Origin: Eretmocerus hayati
Lineage: Eukaryota; Arthropoda; Insecta; Hymenoptera; Aphelinidae
Assembly (NCBI GenBank): GCA_029851415.1
Contig: CM056742.1
Coordinates: forward strand, 96,826,976-96,890,975
DNA length: 64,000 nucleotides
Direction of reading: 5' to 3'
The stretch's first letter is position 1. Every line of letters begins with the position of its first letter. The position numbers and the translations under genes were made by a program. The notes beneath the pieces are model-generated. The model searched no databases. It was not told the DNA's origin and was given only the letters and a program-made list of their open reading frames with translations. Positions 10,931 through 20,653 of this stretch are shown piece by piece.

Positions 10931-11613
10931 ATGGAATTTGTTACTCAACCTCACGAAATTGAAATGGTTGATATTGATGAAGAGATTGGAAGCAGAGCAG
11001 GCAATGGGAGATGGAGACACGGACAACTGCTATCTAAAGAAATACGTTGTATAGCTGGCGGACCTCCGGGAGTGGGCAGGACTTGGGCTATTGGGAGTAA
11101 ACCTCCATGGTAATTCAAATGGGACTGCAGCGCCAATACGGCGGCGCTAGGGTTCTCTTCCATGAGAATAACACGGACGAAAGATAAGAGCGCTTATTGC
11201 ATGTTTAGTCCCAATTATGAATCTCATCATAAATTCTCGGGGTTTGAATTTTGAAAATATTTATGTTCACTCTCGATTGCTCCAGCAGCCCAAGTATCAT
11301 TTCTTGAATGATATGATGACAAGTCTGCGAAATGATGGTATAGGATACTATATTTTTTCAGATAATGATGAGGTCATCGAACCAAATCAAGCGAAACCAA
11401 ATTCAATCTCCACATTCGACGATGTAGCCTGTTGTAAACAGAACACTATAGCGTCATTCTGCTCTAGAGGGAGACACTCAGTCATTGACAGTTTCTATCT
11501 CTTGTCAAACTCATCCTCGTATACCCAAACACTTGATGCGTGATAACTGTAATCTTTTGATCATTTTCAAGCAAGATGAAGCTTATTTGAGACACATACA
11601 ACATTTACATGGA
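10931..11613 (+). pseudogene. Polinton packaging ATPase (FtsK/HerA type)
   Basis: A plus-strand gene divergent from pX. It begins at ATG 10931 (context GACACCATGG). A degenerate Walker A, GGPPGVGRT, is read at about 11060-11090, where the family has GPSxCGKT. After a frame change the next block (11217-11540) reads FENIYVHSRLLQQPKYHFLN, then DGIGYYIFSDNDEV, AKPNSISTFDDVAC (Walker B, FDD) and RGRHSVIDSFYL. Another single-base shift near 11520 leads into a KHLMRDNCNLLIIFKQDE block ending at a stop at about 11613. This block order is characteristic of Polinton ATPases, which power genome packaging. At least two frameshifts and a lost Walker lysine make it dead. Confidence 0.75.
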
Positions 11614-12267
11614 TAGTGTATATCCCGGACAACATAAGTAGCGCGGAGTTTGTAATTCCGATTGGTGGGATCGAAATAGTTTGTAACGGATTCCTGAGTT
11701 TGTAACTTTCATGAGAAGAATCGTATTTTCTAGCATTGTTCCAGGAATGCTCCAAGTGTGATGTTTAACGGCTAACCATTACACCAAAGCATTATATTGT
11801 GTATTCTGTTATGGCTTAGGAGGGTTTTGTAGTCAGCTGCTCCATCGTTTATCGATGAATATGATTTTTTGCGTGAGCAGTCGGGACACGGCAACATCAA
11901 TAAGATGTGCATTGTGCTGTGCGTGTTGAAGGAACCAAGCGAGAGCTGTGGCACCGTCAGCAGTGGCAGTGGCATCATTCAAATTGGATTGGTGCTCTTG
12001 TGGACACAACCACGCAGTGTTGTTCTCGGTGTTGTTGTGATTTTGTGATGGGGTGGGGGTGGTGTGAGGGCAATTGGACCATGATGTAAAGGAGAATTGG
12101 TGTTTTCACTTCGAGGACGAGTTTTCGTCGCTGTCTGCGCAGACCCCACCGTCAGCTATATTGTCTGTTTACTGCAGCAGCCGGCGGCAGCTGACAGCAG
12201 CTGAGCTTCATCTCTCCGCATTGCCCGGTTGATTAATCTGTTTTTTTCTCGCCATCAACAGCCAGAA
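11614..12267. other. No gene seen between ATPase and THAP relics
   Basis: The ATPase C-terminus would be expected here but no further family block is readable. A GT/TG-rich stretch at about 12040-12075 and a CAGCAG-rich stretch at 12170-12205 precede the THAP gene and may belong to its 5' region. No terminal repeat for either element was found. Confidence 0.3.
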
Positions 12268-12610
12268 ATGCCGGTCTGTTCTGTGCTAGGATGTAAAAAA
12301 AGGAGTAAGAGTGTCGGAATTGATGGGACAGAACATTTTTTTCGTTTTCCTAAAGGTCCCATCACAGCGAAAGAGTGGTCCAAGTTTTGTGGTCGAGATG
12401 TAAGCAATCTGGAAGATCGTATGTTTCATCACTCGAGATCTTCTAGCAAGTACATGTTACCAGTATAATTTAAAAACTTTCTCTTTGCTAAATTTCAGCT
12501 CGAGTATGTTCGGTTCACTTTGAGCCTTAATACTTGCACAGGCCACCACGAGAACACTATGACACACCTCCTCCAATCACACATTCTCCTGGAGCTATTC
12601 CTACTTTGAA
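12268..12610 (+). pseudogene. THAP-domain exons of a P-element-like transposase gene
   Basis: From ATG 12268 the first exon encodes MPVCSVLGCKKRS...HFFRFPKG...EWSKFCGRD, the start of a THAP C2CH zinc finger (C-x4-C). A GTATGT donor at 12419 and a TTTCAG acceptor ending at about 12498 would join it to RVCSVHFEP, which supplies the final Cys and His of the finger (CSVHF), with the splice keeping the frame. A TAA follows directly after HFEP, so this copy is truncated unless it is edited or mis-sequenced. THAP fingers bind DNA and form the N-terminus of P-element-type transposases as well as host regulators; the downstream transposase-like exons favour the former. Confidence 0.7.
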
Positions 12611-12742
12611 AGAAAATACTCGGCAAGCGTGAATAATGCTATCCATGTTCCTTAGTCAGTCAAACTGTATCGCTTCCAGTGTGGCAGCAAACCTCGAAAG
12701 TTGGACTTTGATAAACAATTACCTCTACTCTCATTTCTGTAG

Positions 12743-13493
12743 GACAAAAGTTAGGAGCAAACGCAAAGCTTTATTAGATATCTCTCCAAATATGTGTTCT
12801 ATTACTCCAGCTAAGAAGATAAATATAAGCGATAATGGTTCTATGATTGCATTTCCAAGAGATGGATTGGGGAATCTAGTTAGTGCACCAAGATAACAAT
12901 ACTTTCAACTTACTCGCATAAGCATATATTCGCCAGATGCATACAACCTATTCATTTATGATTTGGCAGTAGAACTGGTTCACAATCTACAGATACTAGT
13001 ATCGTAGACATCGATTCTCTAGTTATACATGAATCAAACCAAAGAGTAAGTTTGGAAGATGGGTTACAGTTTGTCAATAAACATGGGATCGCTGCCGATC
13101 ACAGTTATGTCAAATCAAATGTTCAGATGCCCAATGTAACTTCTTGTACAAGTTCACCAAACAGTGAGAGCACTAATCTTCCTATCTCGAATCCAATATC
13201 TGTCTCTTATGTATTGAGTAAAGATTTTCAGTATGAAGTTGCCATGACCAAACGAAGCCCTATTATGGTTAATGTTGTCGATGTGGATCTCATCAGGTTA
13301 GTGCCATACAATGCAGATGATCTTGGAAATTGGTATGAGCAAAGAGTCAATTTTTGGAATTCCTCTCAATATTGATAACAACTGCGCTTTTACTTTTACA
13401 GTAATGATGATGCAATGGATGCTCATGACACAACCGCAATTGTACCAAGTAGCACAGAATTGACTTCTCCTTGCATGAATGATTATTGTTGAA
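12743..13493 (+). pseudogene. Middle exons of the THAP/P-like gene
   Basis: A CTGTAG acceptor at about 12736-12742 is followed by basic coding-like sequence (RTKVRSKRKALLDISPN) to a stop at 12895. A second open stretch (13052-13297) is Ser/Asn-rich and ends at an AG/GTTAGT donor near 13298. A TTTTACAG acceptor near 13401 leads to a short Asp/Thr-rich exon ending in TGA at about 13490. No catalytic motif is present; these look like the linker between the THAP finger and the coiled coil. Splice sites are inferred from sequence only. Confidence 0.4.
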
Positions 13494-13744
13494 TCTGATA
13501 GTACAGAGAAATTATCACCAATTGTTCCTAATGTTTGTGGGCAAATTCATCAAGTACGTCAATAGTTCAAGAGCAAGTTGGCATCTTATCCAAACTAATC
13601 GATATGTGAGTATCATTGCTGTTGCTATTAAGGGCTGCTGAATTGTTTTCACATTTTTATTTGGCCAGTGCAATCCTAGTCTCAAAGGCGAATAAAAGAT
13701 TTCAGATGCTTTGACATAATATCGATGGGTCAGAGTAAGAATTG

Positions 13745-14130
13745 AACTATCAGAAAACGTCAGAATTGAGAGAAATAATCCAAGAATATTTTGTGAAAAA
13801 AACTAATCAAATTTTTCAGGTTGAAAGGGACTATTGAAACAAATTCATTTTGTGAAAGAATTATCTATCAATTTTTGGTAAAATGAAAATATCTAAAAAT
13901 TTTTCATACCAGAGAATAACTATCCATGGATTTTCACTTGAAAAAGACTATCTGTAGGATTTTAGTTAGAAGGAACTATCCATGAATATTTGGTTTGTTT
14001 CTTTCAACTCAAAATTCATAGATAGTACTTTTTTCCAGAATTGTTTGGATAGTCCTGTGTACAGAAACTTTTAGATAGTTCCTTTCAATCGAATATCTCT
14101 GGATAGTCTCTTCCTTGTCTCGCGTTTTCA
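13745..14130. repeat. Foldback/repeat cluster with GGAACTATC motif
   Basis: Copies of (G)GAACTATC or its complement GATAGTTCC recur at roughly 30-50-bp spacing; the left half carries mostly one orientation and the right half the other, so the region can fold on itself. The phrase ATCCATGAATATTT and similar AT-rich linkers recur. It lies inside the P-like gene region. Ends and target duplication are not resolved. Confidence 0.4.
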
Positions 14131-15044
14131 AATAGTTCCTTTCTACTCTGAGCGATCGATTTCTTTACAACCAACTTGATGGATATGATGTATGTGTAAC
14201 GGTATAAGTTGGTTGAGGAATGTAGCAAGAGGTATTCTTGAATAAGGCTTGTTTTTATTTGGGATAGTGAATTGTGGCACATTTCTGTAAGAATAATTCC
14301 CTTGTCACCTTTTTCAGTATGAGAGAGACCGCAATTTCGTATATTACTATGGATCCCTGGAAGATATTTCAGTCTTGAATCCCAAACCCAAGCAAGCATT
14401 TGCTTATTATTTCTAATCGAGATAATCTGACTCTAAATCTCGATGTCTCGGAATCTAAGCTAATGTATGACTGAGCTGAGTACTTGTGGGAAGTATTCAT
14501 ATCCCAAATCCCAGGCTCGTGGACCGTGGCAAGTGTAATTTTGAGCTGATCAATCGACGCTAGATATCTCCATCTCGAATTCCAGATTCTTTGCGCCAAG
14601 AAGCTACTATGTTTTCCAAGCTAAGTCTTCTAACTCTGAGTATTCTAGTGTAAATCCCAGACCACTACACTACAAACTTGCGGGTTCGATTTTCTACCTT
14701 GGAAAAGAATATACCACGCTAAACGTTTGTAGGAAAACTCCAAATGGTAAGGATTCCGCGATTTGAACGATTAACCTTGCACTTGAACTTTTAACGTCTG
14801 TACGTAATCGAACCCAACGTGACATCTGGTTCACCGCGAGTAATGATAATGATCTAATACAGTGTATATTCATGTATTCAAAATCATTGGGACTTTTGAG
14901 GATTTGTTTCAAAGGGAGTTCATTGGAATATTTGGTTGGAATTATGAACCATCTCCATTTTCACAAAATCAAAAGTGTCCGGCCATTCTACTGAATTTTC
15001 TCCTATCATAAATTCGCAGGTCTCAAGAACATTATGAAGTACCT
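14131..15044. other. No gene seen
   Basis: Probably intronic or decayed parts of the P-like gene. A GGGTTCGATTTT phrase near 14684, resembling a tRNA B box, is similar to the core of the 70-bp satellite elsewhere in the window but stands alone here. No catalytic motif and no terminal repeats. Confidence 0.3.
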
Positions 15045-15473
15045 GAACGATGTGATATATCAAATATTGATTCTGGAAGTCACACAGAGCTGAATGATGA
15101 CTCTCAGAAAAACATCGAAAAACTTGATCAAGAAAGCACTGAGTTGAAGGAGAAAAATTTTTAACTGTAACAGGAAAATGCAGGGCTAAATCAAGAGAAT
15201 ACCGAGTTGAAGCGAGAAAATGATGGGCTCGAGGAAGAAAATGCAGGATTGAAAAAAAACTATAGAACCCTTGACAAAGAAAAAACGCAAGGAAGAAGAA
15301 GAATTTAGTAAGAGAGTCAGAGAACAAGTTTATGATATTTTGAGGCCAGTTCTTACCATCGGTCAATTGAGAAAACTTATGCATCCCGAAAAAAAAAACA
15401 GATAAAATGGTCAGCTGATGATATCGCCTCGGGCATTGCTCTTCGGAATGTGAGTCTAAAAGGCTACAGATAT
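15045..15473 (+). pseudogene. P-element-like transposase: coiled coil and DNA-binding region
   Basis: The plus strand encodes a heptad-type charged region (ELKRENDGLEEENAGLKKNY) between about 15110 and 15290, typical of the leucine-zipper after the THAP finger. After frame changes comes ILRPVLTIGQLRKLMHP, then WSADDIASGIALRNVSLKGY. This matches the helix-turn-helix block of P-element/THAP9-type transposases, where KW(S)xEDIAxAIxLRxLSxKAYRYLR is conserved. The frame is broken by at least two stops and two shifts. It is cut at about 15474 by a palindromic MITE and resumes at 15857. Confidence 0.65.
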
Positions 15474-15855
15474 TCAAGGCAATGCGGTCATCGTGCACGA
15501 TGCAAGTTATTCTCATTTTTCTCCGAGATTCTAGCGATTTGGACTAGACGACGAGAAGACGAATACTTATTATCATCTAACTTGAGTTCGTCTTCTCGTC
15601 GTTTAGCTCGAATCGCAAAAGAATTGGATAAAAGTGGAAATAACTTGATCGCAGGCACCTCCTAACCTATAATATAGGCACATTGTAATTCTCACTTTTA
15701 TCCGATTCTTTTGCGATTTGAGCTAAACGACGAGAAGACGAACTCAAGTTAGATTATAATAAGTATTCGTCTTCTCGTCGTCTAGTCCAAATCGCAAGAA
15801 TATCGGAGAAAAGTGGGAATAACTTTCAGCGTGCACAGTGACCGCATCGCCTTGA
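15474..15855. mobile_element. Palindromic MITE inside the transposase relic
   Basis: The ends TCAAGGCAATGCGGTCA and TGACCGCATCGCCTTGA are inverted, and most of the 382-bp sequence is a near-perfect palindrome: CGACGAGAAGACGAA occurs on both arms, as does the AAAGAATTGGATAAAAGTG type segment. The transposase reading frame continues on either side, showing it is an insertion. A target duplication is not clear (TTCA left, TTGA right). A diverged relative lies at 44341-44737. Confidence 0.75.
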
Positions 15856-15856
15856 G

Positions 15857-16205
15857 AAATAATCGAAAAGTTCCTCTCCCTGCTCTATCAACTCTCAGAC
15901 GTTGGGCTGCTAAAGTTGACGTGGAGACAGAAATGGTGTCATGTGTCATTGAGAATATGAAAAAGCAAAGTAGCAAAATGAAGATGCGTGAATGACTCTG
16001 TGAGTTGTGCTTTGATGAAGTTTACATTTCTCAAAACATTGAGATTGATCCAAAAATACAGAAAGAAGTCGGTCCTCACAAAAAGGTACAATTTTGTAGG
16101 GTAAAAACTGACCAGTACATATTTTTTTCAGAAACTGGGGTAACTTTGGAACACTTGTTCATGTACTACTCCCCAAGATCTATATCATCATCAAATTCTA
16201 CTCAA
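15857..16205 (+). pseudogene. P-element-like transposase: catalytic-region fragment
   Basis: Immediately after the MITE the frame reads KVPLPALSTLRRWAAKV, the conserved PLPSLSTLRRW block of P-type transposases. Further on LCFDEVYISQNIEIDPKIQK and GPHKKVQFC follow, where the family has SFDEMxI and GPHK, the former holding a catalytic acidic residue of the RNase-H-like core. A TGA at about 15993 and shifts break it. A TTTTTTCAG acceptor ends at 16131, after which a TIR-flanked segment begins. The GTP-binding and remaining catalytic parts are not readable. Confidence 0.65.
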
Positions 16206-16876
16206 TAGAGTAGCTGTTGATGAGAGCTTTAGAATAAGCCTAAGAACGTCTCATTTCGACCCACAGAAGCCTAGTTATGGCAGTTTACGTCAGAAACCGA
16301 CTGTGAAGGTATTTCCCCCCTCGAGACTTACAAGGGGGGACCGAGGGGTCCGGGTCGGCAATCTCCCCCAAGATTTTTTTACAGTTTTATACTACCGAAG
16401 AGATGGAGAATCCAGAGTAACTCCGTCAAATGGGTCTCCTGTCCAGAGATACAGCCACTGAGATTAACATTGCTCATATAGGCCCATATTAAAAAGTGAT
16501 GTAATAGATATACTGGTTATGTCAATGTTTTTGCTTGTAGCTCTGGACAGGAGGCCCATTTGACGGAGTTACTCTAGATTCTTCATATTCTATATGGTAG
16601 CGATCTGTAAAAGAATTTTCGGGATGATTGGCGACTCGGACCCCGTGGTCCCCCCCCCCCTTGTTAGCCGTAGTGGTGACAGTGAGGTATGCTAGAGATG
16701 TCTATACTCGATTGTAGGAGTTCAATTCAACCAAATGGATTCTTGATATAGGTCAATGGAAAGCTGAGACACTGAGCTTTTGATTACCGATAGTGAAAAT
16801 CGATTGCGTGATCTAGTTAATGAATTCATTCACGAATAAATAATGATAACAATTTCTGTTCCAAAGTTACCCCAGT
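16134..16876. mobile_element. Candidate TIR element with identical 20-bp ends
   Basis: The 20-bp sequence ACTGGGGTAACTTTGGAACA at 16134-16153 recurs exactly in inverted form at 16857-16876, and again with one mismatch at 17060-17079. The enclosed 743 bp has no transposase and carries a nested foldback (16315-16672). No target duplication was identified, so the boundary is a proposal. Confidence 0.5.
16315..16672. mobile_element. Foldback MITE with GC-rich ends
   Basis: Arms of ~130 bp (16315-16449 and 16541-16672) are inverted copies. They share GTCAAATGGG(C/T)CTCCTGTCCAGAG / complement, GTAACTC, and outer C/G runs with CCGAGGGGTCCG / CGGACCCCGTGG. The loop is ~90 bp. No coding capacity. Confidence 0.65.
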
Positions 16877-17084
16877 CCGTGTCTAACTTTAGAACACGAC
16901 TTTCAGCGCTCTTTGATCCAACCAGAGATGTCCTAATGGACCTCATGAACACTGCAATCGGAAGCTGAAACTGTAAGCTTTCATTTGACTACACATACAA
17001 TGTGCTTCTGATGCAGGATATACAAGTTTCGCGAGGTTTAAGGAAAAAAATGCGATTTTTGTTCCAAAGTTACCCCGGTTGACG

Positions 17085-17356
17085 GTATGTCAGGTCATGA
17101 ACCAATCCCGAAACCTAGGAAAGCAATCAGACTCGCGGGGAGCCGAACCAGAAACTATATCAGGGGAAGAACTATTCTCAAAACCTAGGGAGGCAATCGA
17201 ACTTGCAGATGCCTAGGAGGGCATTCGAACCCTTGGACGCCCGAACCAGGAAGTTTGTCAGGGAATGAACCAATCTCAAACTCCAGAGAGGGAATCGGAT
17301 CCGTGAATTCCCGTACCAGAATTTATTCCTCCGCGTTAACCAATCTCAAGGTTCGG
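17085..17356 (-). repeat. 70-bp satellite array, left copy (about 4 units)
   Basis: Degenerate units of about 60-70 bp repeat the phrases CGAACCAGGAA, TCAGGGAATGAACCAATC and CTAGGAAGGCAATCGAAC. Read on the minus strand they match the plus-strand arrays at 41467-41660 and 42640-43265, so this array is inverted relative to those. Confidence 0.7.
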
Positions 17357-18070
17357 GATAGAGTATGAGATTTGGGTTAATATAACTATGAAAATGGGAT
17401 ACCGAGTCAAAAAACGCAAACCTGTACAATTTACCTGTGGTAAATTTCACCGAGCAATACATAGCTTCCAATTTACTTAGCTTATTGCTCATGGCATCGT
17501 CATGACATCGCATTCTGACTCGTACTTCTTCAAACTGGCCCCCAATATCAAACTCCAATGTCTCAAACTACTCGAGAGATGCAAGTGAGATCTTGAAGTG
17601 TCTTTCTGATTATCTTTAATCATCGATCGATGAAAGTTGTAAAATTCATTCCTAAGGGTTATTATCGAATTTCAGTGGTACCAAAATATTATGCTGGAAA
17701 TTTAGAATAGTTGTACGAATTTTCAAGCGTCAGTACAGTAATTGTATCTTCTTGAGTCAACGAAATGAGTCTCGAGTGATACAGTCCCTCGGGAGAAGTT
17801 TCCATCGAGAGGCTGATTTTTGATTACCGTTCAAAATGTGATTTGTATGTGTATGAGATTAGACCTTCAAAATATTCCACTAAAATACAAGATGATATAC
17901 TATGGAAACTTCTAACAACCGCTGAGATATACATTCATGAATAAATATTTTTATGTACCTCCCGAACCCTTCATAACATTACATAAACAACAAATATGAA
18001 GAATAATTTGCGGTATTCCATCAGAGCTCGAAGATCGTGCTAGAATTCGTGTATCAAACCACCTCAATAA
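17357..18070 (-). repeat. Unnamed interspersed repeat, inverted copy of 41930-42560
   Basis: Blocks here match the reverse complement of the 42-kb region in the same order: ATGACGATGCCATGAGCAATAAGCTA near 17470-17500 (42490-42520), ATGGAAAC/CCCTCGGGAG near 17790-17810 (42190-42210), and ATTACATAAACAACAAATA near 17980-18000 (about 42000). A short minus-strand open frame (17346-17558) is shared in part but has no recognised motif. The repeat adjoins the satellite array in both places, suggesting they belong to one element. Confidence 0.55.
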
Positions 18071-18318
18071 GAAATCATCTTGGAAAAAATCGAGCGGTCA
18101 ATCGATTGAAATTACTTTTGAAGACTGAAATACTTGCGCATGCGGGAGAGTATTGATGTTTCCGGATTGGCTTAAACTTATAGGAATTTCTCATTCTCTT
18201 TAACAGCTGAAACTTCAGTTCAAATGAACCGAATTGACTCCTTCAGATGGATTTTTGGGGAGAAGTCCAACCAGCTATAGCGATTACTTTCAGAGGCGTA
18301 GAAAATACCGCATGCTTA

Positions 18319-18319
18319 G

Positions 18320-18353
<34 letters not shown>

Positions 18354-18358
18354 CGCTT
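18319..18358. repeat. (GATA)n microsatellite, LINE target site
   Basis: Eight GATA units end in AGATAGATACGCTT (18345-18358), which is repeated exactly at 19291-19304 after the LINE copy and is therefore its 14-bp target duplication. Confidence 0.85.
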
Positions 18359-19290
18359 TCCGAAAGAGTGCGGGTATGGGAACCGAAAGAGTGCGGGTAT
18401 GGAAACGCCAAGAAACCCTTAAGAGGGATAGAGTCGTACTCAACCCCACTCGTAAGGCCCTCATACGAGATGTCGAGAGGCGGGAGACCGTCGAAGAGTG
18501 GCAAGAAGAGTGGGAGAGCTCAACGAAAGGGAAGTGGACGCGAGGGTTGATCCCCAACATAGCCAGGTGGATCGATTGAGCTCACGAAGAGCTGGATTAC
18601 TGGCTGACGCAAGCGTTTAGTGGGCATGGCTGCTTTGGAGAGTACCTGAAGCGGTTCCAGAAGAGGGAGACCCAGGTCTGTCAGATGTGTGCGGCAGACT
18701 GGGACGACGTGGAGCATGCACTCTTCTAATGCATGAACACAGCTGTGGAGAGAGCGGAGCTCGCGAAGTGGCTTGGAAATCAGATCACCCCTGAGAATCT
18801 AGTGCTGTTTATGCTCCGCAGCAAAGAGACATGGGATAAGACCGCCGCCTATATCAAGACGGCGATCACCCGAAAAGAAGAGCGAGAACTGGCATTGCAG
18901 CGCCAAGCAAGGGGCGCTGCATAGCGAACAACGACGACTTGAAGAGTGATCATTGACGACGAAGAGAGAAGACAGGAGAGCGGACACACCATAAAGGACC
19001 GCCTCATGGTGCGCGATACGCCTCCCACCCTGAAGTAATGGTAACGCGGTCTCGGGGTGGGTTGGTTAGATAGTGGTTAGCTGCCCCCAGTTCTGCAATG
19101 ATGGCTTGCCAACATCGTAGGACTGAGAGCAGAAGGTTTTAGTCCCCAGGGCACACGGGCATTGGATTCATGCTCATCCGGTTTACCGGGTGAGCAAAAT
19201 GAAAGCGCTTATGGTCTGCCGGTGGGAGATCCGTTGGGGATAGCCTGTCATCAGATTTTTCCTTATATTCCACTTAAAAAAAGAAAAAAA
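18359..19290 (+). mobile_element. 5'-truncated R1-like LINE, C-terminus and 3' UTR
   Basis: A 932-bp insertion flanked by the 14-bp duplication AGATAGATACGCTT. It encodes the C-terminal end of a non-LTR retrotransposon ORF2, including TVEEWQEEWESS, FSGHGCFGEYLKRFQKRET and the terminal zinc motif CQMCAADWDDVEHALF (C-x2-C-x8-H), where the last Cys codon follows an in-frame TAA at about 18727. A TGA interrupts the frame at about 18577. The 3' UTR ends in an A-rich tail (AAAAAAAGAAAAAAAA). The same protein family, fuller, is at 51474-52610. The reverse transcriptase itself is absent here. Confidence 0.8.
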
Positions 19291-19349
19291 AGATAGATAC
19301 GCTTCATTCTGCCTTGGGGCAAAAATGTGATCATAACAGACGTTGTAAA

Positions 19350-19579
19350 TGTTGGGGTTATGGGTTCACGGGCAAGCCCGCGAAAAACACAGGGGTACAG
19401 TAAAGCACTATTTATTGTTCGAAAGTGAAGGGAGCGTAGCGACACACGAAGCGATCGCTGCAAAGTACTCAAACGCACTGAAGAATGGCCGCCGGCGACG
19501 CTCGCGCAGCGACGCCACCAAGCGGCCCGGGCGCCATGTTCTGGGCCCGAGCGGGGGATTCGAATCCGCAACTTCAACA
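19350..19579 (-). repeat. copia 3' LTR with adjacent polypurine tract
   Basis: 230 bp, TGTTG...CAACA. It is the 3' LTR because the element reads on the minus strand. The polypurine tract CCGGGAGGGAG abuts it at 19580-19590 (minus strand). Five or so substitutions separate it from the 5' LTR, about 2%. Confidence 0.9.
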
Positions 19580-19868
19580 CTCCCTCCCGGATTCATATCT
19601 AACCGGCTTTATTTCCATAATATGTATATTTAATATAAATAGTAGTCAATATGAGATAAAAATAGGATTATTCTAAGTATGCAGGTAATATCAACGTAAG
19701 AAAATATGAGATTAAAAGGTATAGAATCAGGATATTCGTGTAAAATAGGTAATGCATCAATGAATATCATTATTGTTCCTGTGTAGGTCCTCTAACAGAT
19801 CGAAAGAATATTTCTATTATCATTGAGTCAATTCAATAGCCCTATTCGTGATTTGAATGGATATGATT
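19580..19868. other. copia 3' untranslated region
   Basis: About 290 bp between the RNase H stop (19869) and the 3' LTR, AT-rich, with the polypurine tract at its LTR end. No gene is seen. Confidence 0.6.
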
Positions 19869-20537
19869 TTAAGAGCTTTGGTTTAATATGCTTCTGGTGA
19901 GTCTCTCATGATGTTCAAAAGATAGAGGCTTCGTGAAAATGTCAGCTATTTGGTCCTTTGAACGGATCCACTCGACTCTGATCATCTTTCTGTCAACGCA
20001 TTCTCTCACATAGTGTTCTTTGACGTCACTTATGTGTTGTAGTTTTTTACTCGCAGTCTTGGCACATGTAAGAGCTGCTCTATTGTCACACCACAGTGTC
20101 ATAGGATGAAAGGACTTGTCCAAAATGAAATTCAAGCTATTATTCAGGACAATCAATTCTTGGCAAGTATTACTCATAGCAATGTATTCGGCCTGGCATG
20201 TCGAAAGGGAAACATAGTTTTGTTTGTGGGTACTCCAAGCTATCGCATCTCCAAAAAGTTGAATCACGTAACCGCAGGTAGAGATCGAATTCTCACAGTC
20301 GGCGAAGCTAGAGTCTGAGTAAGCTTGCAGGTTATCTAGACGAGCTGAGTAAGTCAAACCACGGCTTTTTGTACCGCACAAATATCTAAACAGTCTTTCG
20401 ATCATTCTCCATTCATTCTCGGTGGGATTCAGCTGATGTCTGCTCAGAACATTCACTGTGAAGGTGATATCAGGTCGAGTCGTGTTGGATAGATACAACA
20501 GACTTCCAATGATTTCTTTATACAACGTTAGATCAGC
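19869..20537 (-). pseudogene. copia RNase H domain
   Basis: An open minus-strand frame ending at the natural pol stop (19869). It contains IGSLLYLSNTTRPDI, the start of the copia RNase H-like region, then YSDSSFADC with the first catalytic Asp, STCGYVIQLFG, CQAEYIAMSNTCQE with the catalytic Glu, WCDNRAAL with another Asp, and a terminal KDQIADIFTKPL block. RNase H removes the RNA template during reverse transcription. The domain is undamaged over ~218 residues; it is separated from the RT only by the 103-bp insertion at 20551-20653. Confidence 0.85.
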
Positions 20538-20550
20538 AGGGCTTGCCTGA

Positions 20551-20653
20551 ATTGATAGAAAATTACGGCTGGTCTACGAGTCAATGTTGTTCTTTATTAC
20601 GAAGACAACGTTTCGATGGTTAATTTACCATCTTCATCAGGTCTCGATTCATG
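20551..20653 (-). mobile_element. 103-bp Penelope-type insertion carrying a hammerhead-like fold
   Basis: Flanked by the exact 13-bp direct repeat AGGGCTTGCCTGA (20538-20550 and 20654-20666). Deleting the insert plus one repeat (116 bp) puts copia RT and RNase H into the same frame, so the boundaries are well supported. The sequence CCTGATGAAGATGG...CCATCGAAACGTTG is of the kind found in terminal repeats of Penelope-like elements, which carry hammerhead ribozymes. It is too short to encode protein. Confidence 0.75.
20577..20646 (-). ncRNA. Candidate hammerhead ribozyme (degenerate)
   Basis: On the minus strand: CGAGAC, then the core CTGATGA, a hairpin GATGGT-AAATTA-ACCATC, core GAAA, then CGTTGT...ACAACA closing a second hairpin, ATT at the cleavage-site position, and GACTCG pairing with the initial CGAGAC (5 of 6 pairs). 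This is the order of a type I hammerhead. Departures: one extra A between the core and hairpin II, C-A in place of C-G beside the cleavage triplet (a CpG-to-CA change would explain it), and one stem I mismatch. Activity is doubtful; the ancestry is more secure. Confidence 0.6.

Noticed and set aside
18376..18579. Additional plus-strand gene alongside the LINE
   Set aside because: Overlapping frames here include the true LINE ORF2 C-terminus and its shadow; the former is described as part of the LINE.
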